In this document: piece by piece, positions 7,014 through 7,562 of the stretch
Position numbering within the stretch: the first letter of the stretch is position 1
Layout of the letters: every line of letters starts with the position of its first letter
Assembly: GCA_002451555.1 (NCBI GenBank)
Contig: DKCU01000106.1
Coordinates: 1-7,562, forward strand
Source: Candidatus Segatella albertsiae
GTDB lineage: Bacteria; Bacteroidota; Bacteroidia; Bacteroidales; Bacteroidaceae
DNA: 7,562 nucleotides
Direction: 5' to 3'
The notes under the pieces: generated by a model
Databases searched by the model: none
What the model was told of the DNA's origin: nothing
The model's input: the letters and a program-made list of their open reading frames with translations, nothing else
Translations under genes and position numbers: made by a program

Positions 7014-7070
7014 ATGAGTAAGGGATTACAAAATGGGAAGATAAACACCAACAAGAAGGGTAATCAATAG
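7014..7070 (+). CDS. Possible 18-aa leader peptide before the sensor gene
   Basis: ATG at 7014 opens an 18-codon frame that begins MSKGLQNGK and ends in NKKGNQ. It is hydrophilic and basic, with no membrane segment. It starts 4 nt after the stop of the 33-aa ORF, and its TAG stop shares its final G with the GTG start of the sensor gene. It may be a coupling peptide that delivers ribosomes to the sensor start, or merely chance open frame in the 60-nt spacer. There is no homology signal to judge from. Confidence 0.3.
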   Translation: MSKGLQNGKINTNKKGNQ

Positions 7071-7562
7071 TGATTAGATTCATTCTCACCATAATAAGCA
7101 CCATTCTCATTACCTTGGGCGTTTATGCTCAAGGCAGTACTCCTAGTCGCTATAATGTAAGCTACCTCAATATGGCGACCGGTATGCCTAATAACTTCGC
7201 TGATGACATATTCCAAGATTCCTATGGCTTTGTATGGATTAGTACCCATGGTGGCGGCCTTATTCGCTATGACGGTTACAACTTCATGAATTTTGGACTG
7301 GGTACTGTTGGTATCGGTCTTCGTAGCAACAGTTGCCGAAATGTATATGAAGATCATTTCAAGCGTCTCTGGATTGCCTTCGAGGAAGGACCGCAGGTGC
7401 TTGACCTCAAGACTATGCAGCCTATCGTTCCACCTTGTGAGAATGAAATGGTGAAAAAGCAACTTGACAAGGCACTCAAACTTCTTTGTACCCGAATGTA
7501 TTGTGATAGCAAGGGGAGCATCTGGATGGTTTCCATCAATTATCTCACTCGTTTTGCATTTA
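7070..7562 (+). CDS. Propeller-type sensor/regulator, N-terminal part (HTCS-like)
   Basis: Only the first 164 codons are in the window and the frame is open to its end. Residues 1-21 (MIRFILTIISTILITLGVYAQ) form a signal peptide or anchor. Next come GMPNNFADDIFQDSYGFVW and HGGGLIRYDGYNF (about 39-72), the classic first blade of two-component regulator propeller sensors of Bacteroidota, then further blades at about 93-114 (VYEDHFKRLWIAF) and 143-163 (MYCDSKGSIWMVS). Such N-termini belong to hybrid two-component systems and related regulators that sense glycan fragments in the periplasm. The kinase or DNA-binding part is beyond the window, so the exact class is open. The GTG at 7070 is chosen because an in-frame TAA at 7061 leaves no room for an upstream ATG and it starts the signal peptide exactly. 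AGAAGG at 7053-7058 could serve as a ribosome site. Likely regulator of the adjacent enzymes (inference). Confidence 0.85.
   Translation, partial: MIRFILTIISTILITLGVYAQGSTPSRYNVSYLNMATGMPNNFADDIFQDSYGFVWISTHGGGLIRYDGYNFMNFGLGTVGIGLRSNSCRNVYEDHFKRLWIAFEEGPQVLDLKTMQPIVPPCENEMVKKQLDKALKLLCTRMYCDSKGSIWMVSINYLTRFAF

Overview
The window looks like part of a starch/α-glucan utilization locus from a Bacteroidota bacterium. The most likely source is the Prevotellaceae (Prevotella/Segatella). Four things point there: GH97 and GH13 families in Sus-like association, start codons with A/T-rich leaders instead of strong Shine-Dalgarno sites, TAnnTTTG-type -7 boxes, and a downstream gene beginning like a two-component-system propeller sensor. 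Species cannot be fixed from sequence reading alone.

Layout, all on the + strand. (1) 1-105: leader with an inverted repeat (20-44). (2) 106-2244: SusB-like GH97 α-glucosidase, with every catalytic and calcium-ligand glutamate of the inverting subgroup in place. (3) 2245-2513: intergenic region with a 35-bp near-perfect palindrome (2325-2359), a second interleaved inverted repeat, and a TAnnTTTG promoter box just upstream of the next gene. (4) 2514-4514: GH13 type I pullulanase. (5) 4576-6501: SusA-like GH13 neopullulanase/cyclomaltodextrinase, 61 nt downstream with no visible promoter of its own, so probably co-transcribed with the pullulanase. (6) 6502-6704: three copies of a 22-bp direct repeat, a very strong intrinsic terminator (6590-6634), then a new promoter (-7 box 6670-6677). 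(7) 6705-7070: a 66-aa two-segment membrane protein, a 33-aa one-segment membrane protein and a possible 18-aa peptide, packed head to tail. (8) 7070-7562: the N-terminus of a propeller-type sensor/regulator, starting at a GTG that shares one base with the preceding stop and cut off by the window end.

How the genes fit together: all three enzymes carry a cleavable signal peptide without a lipobox cysteine, so they are predicted to act in the periplasm on oligosaccharides that a SusCD-type importer (not in the window) would bring in. The pullulanase removes α-1,6 branches, the SusA-like enzyme cuts internal linkages of maltodextrin/pullulan fragments, and the GH97 enzyme releases glucose from the ends. 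The downstream sensor is a plausible regulator of the locus, but its DNA-binding part lies beyond the window.

The enzymes are ordinary members of known families. The less explained material is the small-ORF chain leading into the sensor, the palindrome before the pullulanase, and the 22-bp repeat triplet after susA. I saw no CRISPR array, tRNA, rRNA, insertion sequence or phage gene.
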